Below are positions 7,237-16,428 of a stretch of DNA of 37,254 bases, piece after piece (positions within the stretch are counted from its first letter, which is position 1; every line of letters begins with the position of its first letter). The position numbers were made by a program, and so were the translations under genes. The stretch lies in the NCBI GenBank assembly GCA_016200585.1, contig JACQEN010000310.1, positions 1 to 37,254 of the forward strand, read 5' to 3'. This DNA comes from Deltaproteobacteria bacterium (GTDB lineage: Bacteria; Desulfobacterota; Binatia; HRBIN30). Below the pieces are notes generated by a model, which saw nothing but the letters and a program-made list of their open reading frames with translations, was not told the origin of the DNA and made no database searches.

Positions 7237-9816
7237 TCATTTGCACTTCAGTGTGCTGCCGTTGCGAATGAAGCTGCACGCCGGCGTCGGCGCCGGACCC
7301 GGGAACGTCGACAGCGCGCAGTCGCCGGCATTCACATTGAACGACAGGCTTGCGGAAACCGGGATGTGGCTTGGGTTGACGGCGAAGTTGCCTCTCGTGC
7401 CGGTGACGCTAAAGGTCACGCGACCTGGCGTCTTGCTGTTGTCTTTGTTCGTTACCACCAACTTGGTGATGCCCTGGACACCGCTCGGGTTCACGTACGT
7501 CCACTTTCGTCCGGTCTTGCTTACCTTCCACCCCGTCTTGCTGATCGTGTCGTAGGCACCCGGCGGCAGCGTGGCATCGACCAGGGTCGCGTTAGTCGAA
7601 TCGTGAATTTGCACATGCGCACCGCCGCTCACCGGATCGAGCGACGACAAGACATTCGCAGCAAGCACGTATTCACCTTTGAACGTGAGACCATCGTCGC
7701 CGGGCGGTGTGGTCTGTTTGGTCAGCGTGACCTTCGGCTTGGTTGCATTGACACCATGTGTGCCATCGGGCGGACAGGCCGCGGCGGACCCCGTGCACGT
7801 TTCCGCCGGATCGCAGTCGCTGACCGAAGCACGACAAGTCATCGTGCTCGGCTGGAAGGCATCGGCAGGGCAAGCAGCGTCGGCGCCGGTGCAATTCTCA
7901 GTCACGTCGCATGCGCCGGCGCTTGCGCGACACGTCGTTGTACTCGGTAGCAAGGTATCGCTCGGACAGGCGGCACTGCTGCCGGTGCAGTTCTCGGCGA
8001 CGTCACAAACGCCGGCCGCAGCGCGGCAGACGGTCGCGCTGGATTGAAATGTGTCGCTCGGACAGTTGACGTTGACGCCGTCGCAACTTTCGGGGACATC
8101 GCAAACGCCCGCGCCCGGCCGACAGACCGTTCCTATGTGTCCGGCCGGGTGCGCGCAAACGCCGGCGCCGTTGCATTGGTCCAGCGTGCACGGAATGCCG
8201 TCTTCGGTGCACGAGGTGCCGGAAGCCACGGCACAATTGTCCGCGGTCTCATTGCACAGGTTGTTGCACTCGCCGCCGCCGGCGCACGGGTCGCCGCCGT
8301 GCGTCGAGCAGCTGCCGGCATTGCAGGTGTCGGCGCCATTACAGAAGAGACCGTCGTTGCAGGGTGTGCCGTTTGTGGCGCTCGACTGGCAGTCGGAGGC
8401 ACAGCAGTCGCCGTTGATGACGTTGCCGTCGTCGCATTGCTCGCCGCCTTCGATTACGCCATCGCCGCAACCAAAAGCCAGATAGCGTGCAAGTGTAACC
8501 CCGGGGCTGTCGTCGAATCCTGCCAGAACGATCCGACCGTCAGCTTCGATGTTCATGGAATCGGCAATCGAGCCACCACTACCAATCGCCGTGGTGACTT
8601 CTCCGGCGGTTCCGAAGCTCGTATCGACGCTGCCGTCGGTGTTGTAACGTACCATGGCGAAGTTGGGTTGCAGTGGGCTGCTGGTCCAGGCTTCGCCCGC
8701 CAAGACGATCTTGCCGTCGCTTTGCAGTCCAACCGCGTTGGGGATGTTCGTATTGAACGCTGCCCCTACCGTAGTTGTTACCGTGCCGCCCGTACCAAAG
8801 CCGGCGTCGAGGCTGCCATCCGTATTGTAACGCGCCAGACCGTAGTAGTAGTTTGAACCGCTCACCACGGAGGCTGCTACGACGATCTTGCCGTCGCCTT
8901 GCAGCGCGACCGCATTTGCCTGATCGTCGCCCGTCCCGATCGGCGTCGTCGCTACTCCACCTGTTCCGAAACCACCGTCGAGGCTGCCGTCGGTGTTGTA
9001 GCGCAGCACGGCAACGTCGAGATTGCTGCCGTTCGACGCCGAGCAGGCGACGACGATCTTCTGATCGCTTTGCAACGCCAGCGTGTACGCCGAGCTATTC
9101 CCTGGGCCAACTGGCGTAATGACTTGGCCGCCGCTGCCGAAACCGGCATCTAGGCTCCCGTCGCTGTTGTACCGCAGTACCGCAATACTTGTCGGGGAAG
9201 CGGACACATACCCCGCAACCAAGATCTTGCCGTCGGACTGCACGGCGACCGCGTACGCCGCGCTGTTGTTCGAGCCGATCGCGGTTCTGACTTTACCGCC
9301 GGTGCCGAAGCCGCCGTCGAGACTACCATCCGGGTTGTAACGCGCGATGGCGGTCTTGGTTGGCGAGCCACCACTTCGCCCGACAACGACAATCTTCCCG
9401 TCGGATTGCAGCGTCAAAGCGTAAGCTAGGTCATCTCCGCCCAAATTAGTCGTGGTCTGCCCACCCGAGCCAAACGTGGCATCGAAGCTACCGTCGGGGT
9501 TGTAACGCGCGACAGCGAAGTCGTAACTGAAACTGCTGGAAACGAAGGCGTAGCCGGCGGCGATCAGTTTGCCGTCCGGTTGCGTTGCCAGATCAACGGT
9601 TTGATTGCTCCAATTCAGTGTCCCGGCGTTGGTGATCGTTCCGTTGTTGCCAAACGTGACGTCGAGGTTGCCGGATGCCGCCCACAGACCGCGAGGAAGA
9701 ACGACGCACGTCAGGATGATCGCCGACAGCACGAACATCCGTGCGCTACGACATATCCGGGGGCCGCGCCCCTCGACGGTTTCAATCTCCACCGACCACT
9801 GATTTACGAATCGCAT
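7237..9816 (-). CDS. Secreted delta-60 repeat / Cys-rich repeat protein (859 aa)
   Basis: Large exported protein. ATG 9816 was chosen because GAAGGAGAT lies 4-12 nt upstream. A hydrophobic export segment (FVLSAIILTCVVLPRGLWA, about residues 28-46) follows a long basic N-region. Residues about 47-445 hold seven delta-60 units (LDxxFGxxG ... QxDGKIxVAG ... RYNxDGS), which should fold as one beta-propeller. Residues about 446-690 are Cys-rich: one Myxococcus-type repeat (CGDGVIEGGEQCDDGN ... GDCCASDC), then several CRAxAGxCDVxExCTG-type units. The C-terminal 165 residues form a beta-rich domain ending in a Cys pair. The function is unknown and probably adhesive or surface-structural. It is a smaller paralogue of the gene ending at 10195 and shares its promoter module. 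Confidence 0.88.
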   Translation of the reverse strand: MRFVNQWSVEIETVEGRGPRICRSARMFVLSAIILTCVVLPRGLWAASGNLDVTFGNNGTITNAGTLNWSNQTVDLATQPDGKLIAAGYAFVSSSFSYDFAVARYNPDGSFDATFGSGGQTTTNLGGDDLAYALTLQSDGKIVVVGRSGGSPTKTAIARYNPDGSLDGGFGTGGKVRTAIGSNNSAAYAVAVQSDGKILVAGYVSASPTSIAVLRYNSDGSLDAGFGSGGQVITPVGPGNSSAYTLALQSDQKIVVACSASNGSNLDVAVLRYNTDGSLDGGFGTGGVATTPIGTGDDQANAVALQGDGKIVVAASVVSGSNYYYGLARYNTDGSLDAGFGTGGTVTTTVGAAFNTNIPNAVGLQSDGKIVLAGEAWTSSPLQPNFAMVRYNTDGSVDTSFGTAGEVTTAIGSGGSIADSMNIEADGRIVLAGFDDSPGVTLARYLAFGCGDGVIEGGEQCDDGNVINGDCCASDCQSSATNGTPCNDGLFCNGADTCNAGSCSTHGGDPCAGGGECNNLCNETADNCAVASGTSCTEDGIPCTLDQCNGAGVCAHPAGHIGTVCRPGAGVCDVPESCDGVNVNCPSDTFQSSATVCRAAAGVCDVAENCTGSSAACPSDTLLPSTTTCRASAGACDVTENCTGADAACPADAFQPSTMTCRASVSDCDPAETCTGSAAACPPDGTHGVNATKPKVTLTKQTTPPGDDGLTFKGEYVLAANVLSSLDPVSGGAHVQIHDSTNATLVDATLPPGAYDTISKTGWKVSKTGRKWTYVNPSGVQGITKLVVTNKDNSKTPGRVTFSVTGTRGNFAVNPSHIPVSASLSFNVNAGDCALSTFPGPAPTPACSFIRNGSTLKCK
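8474..9675 (-). repeat. Seven delta-60 repeat units within CDS
   Basis: Tandem coding repeat with a period near 165-175 nt. Each unit encodes a (D/N)G(S/N)xDxxFGxxG turn, then a QxDGKIxVAG strand and a RYNxDGS strand. Units differ from one another at many positions, so this is an old protein repeat, not a recent DNA amplification. Seven LDxxF/DGK pairs are counted, matching a seven-bladed propeller. Confidence 0.88.
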
Positions 9817-9854
9817 TTGGATCTCCTTCACTGAGCTATTGAGGCGGTCGGGAG

Positions 9855-9870
9855 TCCAATTGTCGTGCCA
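9855..9870 (-). promoter_or_regulatory. Sigma-54-like -24/-12 promoter element
   Basis: Read on the minus strand this is TGGCACG-ACAA-TTGGA, close to the RpoN consensus TGGCACG-N4-TTGCW, with TTGG in place of TTGC. The predicted start of transcription is near 9844, about 28 nt before the ATG at 9816, leaving room for the ribosome-binding site. An almost identical element lies upstream of the paralogous gene (16125-16140). The base match is seen; use of sigma-54 is inferred. Confidence 0.6.
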
Positions 9871-9920
9871 GTCGTTGACGCCGACGGAGGAGCTAAGCAG
9901 CTCACGGGCTGAACACACGA

Positions 9921-9966
9921 ACTGTGAGGCTGCATTCACAGTCTACTGTGCGAGGGCTTGCACAGT
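9921..9966 (-). promoter_or_regulatory. Two tandem 22-bp palindromes, probable activator binding sites
   Basis: ACTGTGA-N8-TCACAGT (9921-9942) and ACTGTGC-N8-GCACAGT (9945-9966) are perfect 7-bp inverted repeats with equal 8-bp spacers, 2 bp apart. They lie 50 nt upstream of the sigma-54-like element, centred near -88 and -112 from the predicted transcription start. This is where enhancer-binding proteins bind. The same pair in the same order and spacing recurs at 16190-16235. The half-site resembles TGTGA of CRP sites, but the 8-bp spacer differs from the 6 bp of CRP/FNR. Confidence 0.7.
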
Positions 9967-10060
9967 CGGGCTCCGAACTCTGCGTGCGCCGGTGCTGACG
10001 GTCGCCTCGCGACCTTCTGACCAAGCCGAGGTTCTGCGCGCAAAGTCGCAGGTGGTGAGG

Positions 10061-10130
10061 CTCACCACGAAGACCACGAAGTTCACGAAGGAAGGCATTC
10101 CTCTTTTTGTTTCTTCGTGACCTTCGTGGT
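10061..10130. repeat. CCACGAAG-type intergenic repeat with inverted arms
   Basis: The left side is built of iterated (C/T)CACGAAG units; its last 21 nt (10073-10093) pair with 10110-10130 at 18 of 21 positions around a 16-nt loop. It lies 64 bp beyond the stop of the giant gene and could form an mRNA 3' stem-loop, but no U-run follows on the minus strand. Related CCACGAAG words occur at 17472-17492. The remainder of the 9817-10194 gap holds only the promoter module described separately. Confidence 0.7.
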
Positions 10131-10194
10131 TACAGTCCTTCGGCCGCTCAGTTGTCGTTCTCGTCCAACATGTCGATCACCATCACCAGCGCTC

Positions 10195-13100
10195 CTAGTT
10201 CGGCGCCGTGCATACCAGCTTCAACGCGTCCTTGTCGGTCAGGCCGCTGCTCGCTTCGCCGGCGACAGCGAGAGGCAGGGTGGCTTTGTGCTTGCCGTAC
10301 AGGGGCACCTTTATCATCGCCGGCGCGCTGCACACGTCGGTAGCGCCGATCGGCGCGCTGAAGATCACTTCTTCGGCTGCTTCGAGGCGCAAGTCGTCGA
10401 ACCACGCCGTGCCGGTAGATGTGTCATGCGCCTTGGCGACCCACGTCACGATGTTGGCGGACGGGCTGCTCTCTGAGTTGAACAGCAACCACACGCGTGT
10501 CCAGTCGTCGGTCCCCGAAAGCGAAAGGGTGCCGGGGGCGAGGGCGCTGATCGATCCCGCCGCATCCCAGGCGAAGAGGAAAGCGTCCGCATCGTTAAGT
10601 GCGGTCTTGATCCATCCTGACAGCAGGTAGTCGGTATGCCGGGAAACTGGAACGGTCTGTTCCCAGCCTGGGACGTTGTCGATTCCCAGGGTGACGGCGA
10701 CGCTCTTGGCTCCGTCGTAGGCTTGGGTTTGGTCCCACACGAAGGTGGCCGCCCCCTCCGTTGCCCATCCCGTCGGCATGGCGTCGGGAGCATAGGGACC
10801 ATCCTCGAAACTGCTGTTGGTCAGCAGGTTCGATGTGGACCCCAGGCTGGCCAGCATGGTGTGCAAGGCCTGAGTTGCGGTTGCTTTGTCGGAGTCGGTT
10901 GGTTTCGGGCTCTTGAGCGTGAACGCCGCTATGTCGCTCGGCGTGCACAGCGGGTTGCTGTTCTTGTCCTGCAACCGCGGGTCGGTGACGTTGATGCAGG
11001 CACGCACGCTGAACGTGCATGTGTCGTCGGCCGTACCGTCGGCGTCACAGGTGGGATCGCCGTCGGTGCAAGTGCGCTTGCTGCCGGGCAGACCGTTCTT
11101 TGCCAGCGGACTCTGCGGCGCCACGACGTCGAACTCGGTCATGCAGTCGGTGCTTTTGTTGCCGCCGCCGGGAATCAACGTGGCGGCGGCATCGCCCATG
11201 ACGTACTGACTGAAGTGAGCTAGCTGGAGGGTCCAGTTGTTGCCGACCATATCGCAGCAACACTCGAGACCAGCGCACGCCGTGGCGCAGGCCGGTTGCT
11301 GATAGGTGGGACTGTTGCATGGGCCGGCAAACAGCACGCCGTTGCGCCAGATCTTCAGGTTGGTTTCCTGGATTGTCGTGCCGTCGACCACACCGTTGTT
11401 GGTGGCGTCGTCCCAGTTGAACATCACCGTGGCCGGCGGGTTGAACATCACGTTGTCGGGCGTCAGCTCGGCGTAGGTGAGGACACGCGTCGTCCCCACC
11501 TTGAGCTCGGCGCTGGCGCTTCGAGTGATCGAGACGCTCGTCGGTTGAGACACGGCGCCGGGCGGGATCGTCACCGTGGTCTTGCCGTCCGGCGTTGTTA
11601 CGGTGCCGCCGCCGCTGCCGATGGTTCCGGAGTTCGAACCGCTTGTGTTGCAACGATTCGTCTTGTCACCCGGGCAAGGATCGCAGAGATCCCCCTTACC
11701 GTCGCCGTCGGAGTCGCGTTGATCCGGGTTCGGTGTGGTCTTGCAATTGTCGCAAGCGTCGCCGGCGCCGTCGTTGTCGGCATCGGCTTGGTTCGAGTTG
11801 GCTTTCAGCGGGCAATTGTCGTGGGCGTTGCAGACGCCGTCGCCGTCGGTGTCGCCGCTATACGTCCCGGAACAGGTCCCAACGCTGCAAACGTCGCCGG
11901 TGGTGCAGGCATCGCCGTCATTGCACTGCGACGTATTGTTGAGATGCGTGCACGACCCTAGGCCATCACAGATATCGTCGGTGCAGACATTGTTGTCGCT
12001 CGCACACGTGGCTCCGGCCGACTGCAGGGTATCGGATGGGCACGTGTTGGCGACGCCGTCGCAGTATTCGGCAACGTCGCAATCACCGGCCGCCGGGCGA
12101 CAAGCGGCCGTGCTTTTGCCATCGGCCGGGCATGCGCTTCCGATACCATCGCAATACTCAGCAACATCGCATACGCCGGCAGAGCTACGGCACACCACGC
12201 CTGCATTCCCGGCGGTGTGTACGCAAGCCCCAGTGTTGTTGCACCGGTCGATCGTGCATACGCTTCCGTCATCCGCACAGGCGTTGCCCGCAGCCATTGG
12301 TAGACAGGTGACCGTGCAACAAGAACCAGCTGTACCATTGGCTGCGCCGTCATCGCAGGTCTCGCCGGTCTCGGTGAGGTGGTTGCCGCAGGTGCTTACG
12401 AGATAGCGCGCAACCGCAAAATGGCTGACCGGTGTACCGCCCGGGCCGGCAATCACAATCCGACCATCCGGTTGCAGCACGATGCCGCTGGCACCATCGA
12501 TACCGCCTGTCGTCATGACACCGTGATCGCCGAAACCGGCATCGACGCTGCCGTCGCTGTTGTAGCGCACCAATGCCAAGGTCTGCCCGCTCATGCGAAT
12601 GAATGTGCCCGCAACGAGGATCTTGCCGTCGGCCTGCACGGCGACGCCATGGCCCTGCGTATCACCGGCGCCTAGCGTCGTGGTAAGCATGCCATCGCTG
12701 TCAAAGCCCGTGTCGAGGCTGCCGTCGGTATTGTAGCGCAGCAGCATGATGTCGTCGTTGGTGCCGCTGATCGAAAAACCCGTGACAACGATCTTGCCGT
12801 CGCTTTGCAGGGCCACCGCTGCAGCGCTGTCGTACCCAGCCACCGTGGTGGTGACTTTGCCGCTGCCGTTGAAACTGGCGTCCAAACTGCCATCGCTCTT
12901 GTAGCGTACCACTCCGACGTGATTGTCGGAGAAACCGGCGACGACGATTTTGCCATCGCCTTGCAAGGCCAGCGCGTAGCCGATGTCGTACGATCCGATG
13001 GCAGTGATGACCATCCCGTCGCCGTCGAAAGTGGTATCGAGGGTGCCGTCGGCGTTGTAGCGCACGACGGCGAAACGATACTGGTACGAGGCCGTCCTGG

Positions 13101-15966
13101 AGTAGCCTGCCACCACGATCTTCCCGTCATTCTGCACGGCCACGGCGCTGGCTTCGTCATCATTACCCCCGATATCGGTGGTAACCATGCCGCCGCCGAA
13201 GCTTGCATCCAGGCTGCCGTCGACGTTGTAGCGTGACACCATGAAATCGGTGCTGGGTCCGGGGAAAAAACCTGCGACGACGATCTTTCCGTCGTTCTGT
13301 ACCGCTACGCCGTTGGCGGAGCTGAATAGTCCACCAGCGGCGATCAACGTACCGCTACTGTTGAAACCTCTATCCAAGCTGCCATCGACATTGTAGCGTG
13401 CGACCGCAACGTGGGCGGAAGTAGAGCCGTTGACGGCAACCCAGGACTGACCTGCCACTACAATTTTGCCGTCGTTTCCCAGCGCGACGGCATTCGGGGT
13501 GTCGGTGTTTGTACCCAGCATCGTGGTTACGGTGCCGCTACCGGCGAACTGAACATCCAGGCTGCCGTCCGCGTCATAACGTGAAACTAGAAACTTAGGC
13601 GCTTGACTGCCGCTCGTCGAACCCACGACCGCGATTTTGCCGTCGCTCTGCAATGCGATTCCACCAGCGGTGCCGTTGAGGAAACCGACCGTACCGTCGC
13701 CGCCAAAGCTCGTATCCAGACTGCCATCGGCGTTGCAGCGCACTACGAGATAGCTGCCGGACCCGCCGAATAGATTCGAAATGACTAGGATCTTGCCGTC
13801 AGTCTGCAGCGCCAGCGCCGCCACACTATCTACATACAAAGGAGGGGAGCCGTCGCGGTGTGGGAACACAACGCCATCACCATCGAAACTCGTATCCAAG
13901 CTGCCGTTCGAGTTGTAACGCAGCAGCGCCAGACCGGTGTTCGATCCAGCGACCAGTATTTTGCCGTCGTTGCGCACTGCCACTGCGCCACCCTGTTCGT
14001 AACCGCCCAGGTCGGTGACAACCTTGCCGTCACCGTCAAAGCTCGTATCCAGGCTGCCGTTCGAGTTGTAGCGGACGAGCAGCACGTCGCTGGTGTAGGC
14101 CCCACCAACGTAAGACGAGCCTGTAATCACAATCTTGCCGTCGCTTTGTAGCGCCAAGCCCGAGGCGTACTCATCGCGCCCTGTGTCGGTGAGGACCGTG
14201 CCGCTGCTCCCAAAGGTTGTATCCAGACTGCCATCGGGGTTGTACCGCACGACCATGACGTCCCAAATGCCGGGCATAACGAAATTCGTCCCGCTGGCCG
14301 AAGTACCGGCGACGACGATCTTGCCGTCGCTTTGCAGGGCTATCGCCGCAGCTTGGGCGTATCCGATCTGTGTTGTAACAGTGCCGCTGCCGTTGAAGCT
14401 GCGGTCAAGGCTGCCGTCGGGGTTGTAGCGCACGACCGCGAACCCTGAGCTGGTATTGCCGTTTGTGAAGCTATAGCCGGCTAAAACGATCTTACCGTCG
14501 CTTTGAATTGCTACCGCGGCACCTTCCTCGTTGGCTCCCAGGTCGGTGGCGGCTTGCCCACCGTCACCGAAGCTCGGATCCAAGCTGCCATCCATGTTGT
14601 AACGGACCACGGCAAAATCGTCATCGTGACCGCTGCTGGCATTGCCGACCACGATGAGCTTGCCATCGGACTGCTGAGCGACGGCACGACCCTGGGCCCA
14701 GTTGGTCGCGATCTTTGTAAGTGCGATTCCATGGTTGCCGAAGCTTGGGTCGAGATCGCCGGCAGCCGTCCAAATGGTATTGACCGGCGTAGAGTGATTG
14801 ATCGTCGTGCCGTCGCCGAGCCGGCCGACGTTGTTCAACCCCCAACACTCGACTCCGCCGGCTAGAGTCAGAGCACAGGTGTGTTCGGTACCACCTGCGA
14901 CCGCCGTCACAGCGCTCGGCAGCCCGTATACGTCCACCGGAGTCAGGCGCTGCGTCGTCGTTCCATCGCAGAGTCGCCCGAAGGAATTGTCTCCCCAGCA
15001 CTTGACTCCACCCGCCGAGGTCACGGCGCAGGTATGTCCGGAACTCGCGTCGAGGGCGGTTACGCCGGTGGTCAAGCCGTTGACACCCACGGGGGTGAGA
15101 CGCTGCGTCGTTGTGCCGTCGCCCAGCTGACCGAAGCCGTTGTTACCCCAACACTTGACTCCGCCTGCTGAAGTCAGCGCGCAGGTGTGAAAGGTCCCAG
15201 CGGCGATCGCCGTCACACCGCTCGTCAGCCCGTTTACGTCCACCGGGGTAAGGCGCTGGGTCGTCGTGCCGTCGCCGAGCTGACCGTAGGTATTGTGTCC
15301 CCAGCACTTCACCCCACCCGCGGTGGTCAGCGCGCAGGTGTGTTCGCCGCCGCCTGCGACCGCCGTCACACCGCTCGTCAGCCCGTTGACGTCGACGGCC
15401 GTCGCACGATTTGTTTGGGTGCCGTCGCCGAGCCGTCCCCAGGCGTTGTAACCCCAACACTTTACGCCGCCGGCTGTGGTCACGGCGCAGGAGTGGAAAT
15501 CGCCCGTTGTAATCATCGCCACGCCGTTGGTGAGTCCAGTGACATCTACCGGGGTAAGGCGCTGGCTTGTGGTGCCATCGCCGAGCTGACCGAAGGAATT
15601 TTGTCCCCAGCACTTCAACCCACCCCCTGCCGTAAGGGCACAGGTGTCGGCGTTGCCGGCGGCCACCGCTGTTACGTTGCTGGTCAGCCCCGTCGCATAT
15701 ACCGCAATCAGACGCTGTGTTGTCGTGCCGTCGCCGAGCTGGCCTTTGTCGTTGCCCCCCCAGCACTTCACCCCACCCGTCAGCGTCAACCCGCAAGTGT
15801 GATGGTCGCCCGCTGCCAAAGAGGCTGCCAACGCCGGCATTGTTCCGTTCAGCAGCGCGATGACGGGAATCACTGCCGCCCACATATGACGGCTGCGTCG
15901 GCCCCCAGAGTTGCCGTACGAGCAGCTATCATTCGTTTCCGGCGTCTGTCCTGTGTGCTTCATCAT
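10195..15966 (-). CDS. Giant secreted RCC1 / delta-60 / Cys-rich / TSP3 multidomain protein (1923 aa)
   Basis: ATG 15966 (MMKHTG, with CAGGGGG upstream) was chosen over an in-frame TTG at 16095. A signal peptide ends near [10 protein letters not shown] (about residue 47). Domain order: seven RCC1-type units ([34 protein letters not shown], residues about 47-397); fourteen delta-60 units (398-1190); Cys-rich region with a [14 protein letters not shown]-type repeat and [16 protein letters not shown] units (1192-1365); calcium-binding thrombospondin type-3 units ([41 protein letters not shown]; 1367-1435); a ZU5-like beta domain ([20 protein letters not shown]); a Cys-rich stretch; a CBM_4_9-like module ([11 protein letters not shown] to AWFDDLRLE, about 1712-1872). 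No anchor is evident. Probably extracellular and calcium-stiffened; role unknown. Confidence 0.88.
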   Translation of the reverse strand: MMKHTGQTPETNDSCSYGNSGGRRSRHMWAAVIPVIALLNGTMPALAASLAAGDHHTCGLTLTGGVKCWGGNDKGQLGDGTTTQRLIAVYATGLTSNVTAVAAGNADTCALTAGGGLKCWGQNSFGQLGDGTTSQRLTPVDVTGLTNGVAMITTGDFHSCAVTTAGGVKCWGYNAWGRLGDGTQTNRATAVDVNGLTSGVTAVAGGGEHTCALTTAGGVKCWGHNTYGQLGDGTTTQRLTPVDVNGLTSGVTAIAAGTFHTCALTSAGGVKCWGNNGFGQLGDGTTTQRLTPVGVNGLTTGVTALDASSGHTCAVTSAGGVKCWGDNSFGRLCDGTTTQRLTPVDVYGLPSAVTAVAGGTEHTCALTLAGGVECWGLNNVGRLGDGTTINHSTPVNTIWTAAGDLDPSFGNHGIALTKIATNWAQGRAVAQQSDGKLIVVGNASSGHDDDFAVVRYNMDGSLDPSFGDGGQAATDLGANEEGAAVAIQSDGKIVLAGYSFTNGNTSSGFAVVRYNPDGSLDRSFNGSGTVTTQIGYAQAAAIALQSDGKIVVAGTSASGTNFVMPGIWDVMVVRYNPDGSLDTTFGSSGTVLTDTGRDEYASGLALQSDGKIVITGSSYVGGAYTSDVLLVRYNSNGSLDTSFDGDGKVVTDLGGYEQGGAVAVRNDGKILVAGSNTGLALLRYNSNGSLDTSFDGDGVVFPHRDGSPPLYVDSVAALALQTDGKILVISNLFGGSGSYLVVRCNADGSLDTSFGGDGTVGFLNGTAGGIALQSDGKIAVVGSTSGSQAPKFLVSRYDADGSLDVQFAGSGTVTTMLGTNTDTPNAVALGNDGKIVVAGQSWVAVNGSTSAHVAVARYNVDGSLDRGFNSSGTLIAAGGLFSSANGVAVQNDGKIVVAGFFPGPSTDFMVSRYNVDGSLDASFGGGMVTTDIGGNDDEASAVAVQNDGKIVVAGYSRTASYQYRFAVVRYNADGTLDTTFDGDGMVITAIGSYDIGYALALQGDGKIVVAGFSDNHVGVVRYKSDGSLDASFNGSGKVTTTVAGYDSAAAVALQSDGKIVVTGFSISGTNDDIMLLRYNTDGSLDTGFDSDGMLTTTLGAGDTQGHGVAVQADGKILVAGTFIRMSGQTLALVRYNSDGSVDAGFGDHGVMTTGGIDGASGIVLQPDGRIVIAGPGGTPVSHFAVARYLVSTCGNHLTETGETCDDGAANGTAGSCCTVTCLPMAAGNACADDGSVCTIDRCNNTGACVHTAGNAGVVCRSSAGVCDVAEYCDGIGSACPADGKSTAACRPAAGDCDVAEYCDGVANTCPSDTLQSAGATCASDNNVCTDDICDGLGSCTHLNNTSQCNDGDACTTGDVCSVGTCSGTYSGDTDGDGVCNAHDNCPLKANSNQADADNDGAGDACDNCKTTPNPDQRDSDGDGKGDLCDPCPGDKTNRCNTSGSNSGTIGSGGGTVTTPDGKTTVTIPPGAVSQPTSVSITRSASAELKVGTTRVLTYAELTPDNVMFNPPATVMFNWDDATNNGVVDGTTIQETNLKIWRNGVLFAGPCNSPTYQQPACATACAGLECCCDMVGNNWTLQLAHFSQYVMGDAAATLIPGGGNKSTDCMTEFDVVAPQSPLAKNGLPGSKRTCTDGDPTCDADGTADDTCTFSVRACINVTDPRLQDKNSNPLCTPSDIAAFTLKSPKPTDSDKATATQALHTMLASLGSTSNLLTNSSFEDGPYAPDAMPTGWATEGAATFVWDQTQAYDGAKSVAVTLGIDNVPGWEQTVPVSRHTDYLLSGWIKTALNDADAFLFAWDAAGSISALAPGTLSLSGTDDWTRVWLLFNSESSPSANIVTWVAKAHDTSTGTAWFDDLRLEAAEEVIFSAPIGATDVCSAPAMIKVPLYGKHKATLPLAVAGEASSGLTDKDALKLVCTAPN
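12395..14764 (-). repeat. Fourteen delta-60 repeat units within CDS
   Basis: Fourteen LDxxF turns and fourteen xxDGKIxVAG strands can be counted, twice the number in the paralogue ending at 7237. This would make two seven-bladed propellers or one larger array. Unit sequences are diverged (for example [27 protein letters not shown]), which argues against an assembly duplication. Confidence 0.87.
14773..15827 (-). repeat. Seven RCC1-type repeat units within CDS
   Basis: Period about 147-150 nt. Each unit encodes HxCAxTxxGGVKCWGxNxxGxLGDGT followed by a [12 protein letters not shown] strand, the bacterial Cys-containing form of the RCC1 propeller repeat. The two cysteines per unit (HTC and KCWG) are kept in all seven units and probably pair. 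One unit has LCDGT in place of LGDGT. Confidence 0.88.
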
Positions 15967-16109
15967 GTTTGCCCCCTGTGGTGGACGGTCCTCGTGGTGG
16001 AGATTTTTTGAAGTCGAGCTCGCCCCGCGCTTGTCGGCGGCTCCGCTGGCTGCCTCACGAGGGTTACCGGCGTGTGCGGACGCCTCAATTGCCAAACGAG
16101 CTGATCCAT
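15963..16109 (-). other. Possible 48-codon leader ORF overlapping the giant gene start
   Basis: On the minus strand an ATG at 16109 opens a 48-codon frame. Its TGA stop overlaps the ATG at 15966 (ATGATG). The frame begins only about 5 nt after the predicted transcription start (near 16114), so it would be nearly leaderless. The product is basic and not similar to anything I recognise. It may be a translationally coupled leader or just chance; the equivalent stretch is absent before the paralogue. Confidence 0.25.
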
Positions 16110-16124
16110 TGAGGTGAGCTGATA

Positions 16125-16140
16125 CCCAATTGTCGTGCCC
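16125..16140 (-). promoter_or_regulatory. Sigma-54-like -24/-12 promoter element, second copy
   Basis: On the minus strand it reads GGGCACG-ACAA-TTGGG, differing from the copy at 9855-9870 only at the outer bases. The predicted transcription start is near 16114, giving a leader of about 148 nt before the ATG at 15966. The core GGCACGACAATTGG is identical in both copies although the DNA between it and the palindromes is not alike. Confidence 0.58.
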
Positions 16141-16189
16141 GCGGGTGCGACGTGCGCAGGGCTACCAGACTTGCAGGCGGCAGGGCTCA

Positions 16190-16235
16190 ACTGTGAGGCT
16201 GCCTTCACAGTTCACTGTGCGCCGACCTGCACAGT
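16190..16235 (-). promoter_or_regulatory. Two tandem 22-bp palindromes, second copy
   Basis: ACTGTGA-N8-TCACAGT (16190-16211) and ACTGTGC-N8-GCACAGT (16214-16235), 2 bp apart, same order and spacing as 9921-9966, and 49 nt from the sigma-54-like element. The intergenic stretch 15967-16428 also holds the possible leader ORF and a GGAGG-CTA-CCTCC inverted repeat (16340-16352). The sites lie 194 bp before the divergent dehydrogenase gene and might influence it too. Confidence 0.7.
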
Positions 16236-16428
16236 GAACGGTTCGATTCACACTGCGCCTGCACACGTTCTGTGCGCGGCTTGATTCGTCGGCTGACGAG
16301 GAAGGGCCTCTGTCTCCGGGTGCCAACGCTGTTCAGCTCGGAGGCTACCTCCCGTATCGCGCTGTTCGTGTACGGCGTGCTAAGAACTCTCCCCACGTCA
16401 GGTAGATCTTCCGAGCAAGGAGCCGTTC

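Noticed and set aside
9921-9966. CRP/FNR binding sites (TGTGA half-sites)
   Set aside because: The spacer between TGTGA and TCACA is 8 bp, not 6, in both copies at both loci, and the second palindrome has TGTGC. The site may belong to another regulator family.
12395-15827. Long array of similar 150-165 nt units considered as CRISPR or satellite
   Set aside because: The units are coding, in frame, diverged at the DNA level and fit RCC1 and delta-60 protein repeats; there is no repeat/spacer alternation.
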